From contig NZ_CP038241.1 of assembly GCF_012222965.1 (NCBI RefSeq), positions 1,488,001-1,552,000 of the forward strand: a stretch of 64,000 nt of DNA. The letters are read 5' to 3'. Shown here piece by piece: positions 62,268 through 64,000 of the stretch. Source of the DNA: Allofrancisella inopinata (GTDB lineage Bacteria; Pseudomonadota; Gammaproteobacteria; Francisellales; Francisellaceae). Position numbers and translations under genes: made by a program. The notes under the pieces are model-generated. The model saw nothing but the letters and a program-made list of their open reading frames with translations. It did no database searches and had not been told where the DNA came from. Position 1 is the stretch's first letter, and every line of letters begins with the position of its first letter.

Positions 62268-62573
62268 TTACCAACTAGCTTTTTTCAGACCAGGAACATC
62301 ACCTGCCATTGCATACTCTCTTAGTTTATTACGGCATAAACCAAATTTTCTATAAACAGCGTGAGGTCTACCTGTAACCTTACATCTTCTTTGAACTCTA
62401 GAAGCTGAAGAATTTACTGGTAATTTTTGCAGCTTAATTTGAGCTTCCCATTTTTGCTCTTCAGTAGAGTTTATATCAAGAATAATAGCTTTAAGCTCAG
62501 CTCTTTTTTGAGCATATTTAGCTACTAATTTCTCTCTCTTTAACTCTCTCTGAATCATAGATTTTTTTGCCAT
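62268..62573 (-). CDS. rpsN: Ribosomal protein S14, zinc-free type
   Basis: A 101-residue 30S head protein. The C-terminal region [34 protein letters not shown] is typical. The four-cysteine zinc motif of the short S14 form is absent, so it is the long, zinc-independent type. Confidence 0.98.
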   Translation of the reverse strand: MAKKSMIQRELKREKLVAKYAQKRAELKAIILDINSTEEQKWEAQIKLQKLPVNSSASRVQRRCKVTGRPHAVYRKFGLCRNKLREYAMAGDVPGLKKASW

Positions 62574-62590
62574 TTAAAACCTCAATTTAA

Positions 62591-63130
62591 TTATGATTTA
62601 AAAGGAAAACCAAAAGCTCTTAGCAAAGCTCTTCCTTGGTCATCATTTTTAGCAGTAGTCGTTATTGAAATATCTAAACCTCTAATGATATCAATTTTAT
62701 CGTAATCAATTTCCGGGAAAGAGATTTGCTCTCTCATACCCAAACTATAATTACCTCTACCATCAAAAGACTTAGGACTTAACCCCCTAAAATCTCTAAT
62801 TCTAGGGACAGCAATTGTTATAAGTCTATCTAAGAACTCATACATACGCTCACCTCGTAACGTAACTTTACAGCCTATTGGCCAACCATCACGTATTTTA
62901 AAACCAGCGATAGATTTTTTAGACTTAGTAACAACTGGCTTTTGCCCAGCTATTGCTGTCAAATCGTTTAGCGCAAAAGTCATAATCTTTTTATCTTTTG
63001 CCGCATCACCAACACCCATATTAAGAGTAATTTTCTCAATACGAGGCACTTCCATTATATTATCCAATTTAAGCTCATCTTTTAACTTAGCAACAAGCTC
63101 TTTTTGATAATGATCTTTTAATCTTGCCAT
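62591..63130 (-). CDS. rplE: Ribosomal protein L5
   Basis: A 179-residue 5S rRNA-binding protein. [51 protein letters not shown] and the C-terminal [12 protein letters not shown] identify it. Confidence 0.98.
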   Translation of the reverse strand: MARLKDHYQKELVAKLKDELKLDNIMEVPRIEKITLNMGVGDAAKDKKIMTFALNDLTAIAGQKPVVTKSKKSIAGFKIRDGWPIGCKVTLRGERMYEFLDRLITIAVPRIRDFRGLSPKSFDGRGNYSLGMREQISFPEIDYDKIDIIRGLDISITTTAKNDDQGRALLRAFGFPFKS

Positions 63131-63141
63131 AAAACTTATTC

Positions 63142-63459
63142 CTATAAGTCTACAAGCTCGCCATTAGACTTAAAGTAGCGAACCTTTTTCTCATCAACAA
63201 ATTTATAACCCACTCTATCAGCTTTTTGTGTAGCTGGGTTAAAAATAGCAACATTCGACGCATCTATAGGAAGCTCTTTTTCAACAACTCCACCTTCGAT
63301 ACTTCTATTCGGGTTTGGCTTAACGTGTTTTTTAACAACGTTTATGCCTTCTACCAAAACTAAAGAACCACCTTTAGCGAATGATTTAACTACGCCTCTG
63401 CGACCCTTGTCTTTTCCAGCAATGACTATTATGTCATCACCTTTTTTTAATCTATTCAT
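63142..63459 (-). CDS. rplX: Ribosomal protein L24
   Basis: A 105-residue assembly-initiating 50S protein with an N-terminal KOW motif ([22 protein letters not shown]). It lies between rplN and rplE. Confidence 0.98.
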   Translation of the reverse strand: MNRLKKGDDIIVIAGKDKGRRGVVKSFAKGGSLVLVEGINVVKKHVKPNPNRSIEGGVVEKELPIDASNVAIFNPATQKADRVGYKFVDEKKVRYFKSNGELVDL

Positions 63460-63480
63460 TACCTACACCTCAATAAATAA

Positions 63481-63849
63481 TTATAGTACTTCTGGTGCTA
63501 AAGATACAATCTTCATAAACTTTTCAGAACGAAGTTCCCTTGTAACTGGGCCAAAGATACGCGTGCCAATTGGCTGACCATTAGCATTTAACAGTACAGC
63601 TGCATTATTATCAAAACGAATCAAAGAACCATCTTTTCTGCGTACACCTTTAGCAGTCCTAACAACCACCGCATTGTACACATTTCCTTTTTTAGCCTTA
63701 CCTCTTGGAGAAGCTTCTTTCACCGTAACCTTGATAACATCACCTATAGATGCATATCTACGATGAGAGCCTCCCAACACCTTTATACACTCAACTCTCT
63801 TAGCGCCACTATTATCAGCAACTTGGAGTTCTGTCTGCATTTGAATCAT
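63481..63849 (-). CDS. rplN: Ribosomal protein L14
   Basis: A 122-residue 50S protein at the subunit interface. It begins [27 protein letters not shown] and ends with [13 protein letters not shown] 92-base gap separates it from rpsQ, longer than the other spacings in the operon; it contains a short CTGCA/TGCAG repeat near 63883-63899. Confidence 0.98.
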   Translation of the reverse strand: MIQMQTELQVADNSGAKRVECIKVLGGSHRRYASIGDVIKVTVKEASPRGKAKKGNVYNAVVVRTAKGVRRKDGSLIRFDNNAAVLLNANGQPIGTRIFGPVTRELRSEKFMKIVSLAPEVL

Positions 63850-63941
63850 ACAAATAACCCTTATTTGTTATTATATAAAGACTGCAGTGATTTTTTGCAG
63901 CCCAATAAATATATCAATAAACAAAAATAAAATCAAATTTA

Positions 63942-64000
63942 TTATTTTTCTCTACGAATAATATCTACTAAACACCACTTCTTAGTTTTTGAATAAGGCC
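63942..64000 (-). CDS. rpsQ: Ribosomal protein S17, C-terminal part (cut by window edge)
   Basis: The minus strand at the window end reads PYSKTKKWCLVDIIRREK followed by TAA. This matches the C-terminus of S17 (SKTKxWxLVxVV), and rpsQ is the expected gene upstream of rplN. The remainder of the gene lies beyond position 64000. Confidence 0.85.
   Translation of the reverse strand, partial: PYSKTKKWCLVDIIRREK

Overview
The window is AT-rich chromosomal DNA from a gammaproteobacterium, most likely a member of the Francisellaceae (Francisella, Allofrancisella or a close relative). The evidence is an LpxF-type lipid A 4'-phosphatase closely resembling the Francisella enzyme, low-GC codon use throughout, secreted GH19 chitinases, a PilV/PilW-like minor pilin cluster, and a standard gammaproteobacterial spc/alpha ribosomal operon. 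The genus call rests on remembered protein resemblance, not on a search.

Layout. 1-6 kb: type II NADH dehydrogenase, an APC permease and groES-groEL behind a recognisable sigma-32 promoter, then a YopT-like cysteine protease candidate. 6.3-7.9 kb: tRNA-Arg(CCG), the 4.5S SRP RNA gene ffs, yaaA and rlmH. 8-13.5 kb: an accessory island with two secreted family-19 chitinases flanking a protein that carries a catalytically dead serine-recombinase domain; it also holds a long 9-bp tandem repeat, a 160-bp MITE and a perfect 28-bp palindrome. 13.5-20.5 kb: prmB, cysS, three prepilin-like proteins and an intact IS4-type element with terminal repeats and a 7-bp target duplication. 20.5-29.5 kb: putP, glpX, a hydrolase, a LysP-type permease with a foldable leader, lpxF, ftsK and lolA. 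29.6-34.5 kb: one 1634-residue protein with a C-terminal Ulp1-type (C48) cysteine protease domain, a probable host-directed effector. 34.6-50.4 kb: mainly housekeeping genes (trkH, proQ-like, tRNA-Met, SPFH protein, fpr, rpmE, gshA, murJ, tsaE, folC, accD, ndk, pyrG). 50.9-52.3 kb: an overlapping two-gene unit encoding a zinc-metalloprotease-like protein and a small partner. 52.4-55.1 kb: htpG with a second sigma-32 promoter and a secreted HNH-like protein. 55.2-64 kb: the ribosomal operon rpsQ (cut by the window edge) to rplQ, with secY and rpoA.

Taken together, conserved operons alternate with single accessory genes whose sequences suggest secretion or host interaction: four protease or nuclease candidates, two chitinases and an LPS-modifying phosphatase. 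Small non-autonomous elements of two families are scattered among them. The strongest candidates for something undescribed are the Ulp1-domain giant, the YopT-like protease, the metalloprotease/partner pair, the dead-resolvase fusion and the structured leader of the LysP-type permease.
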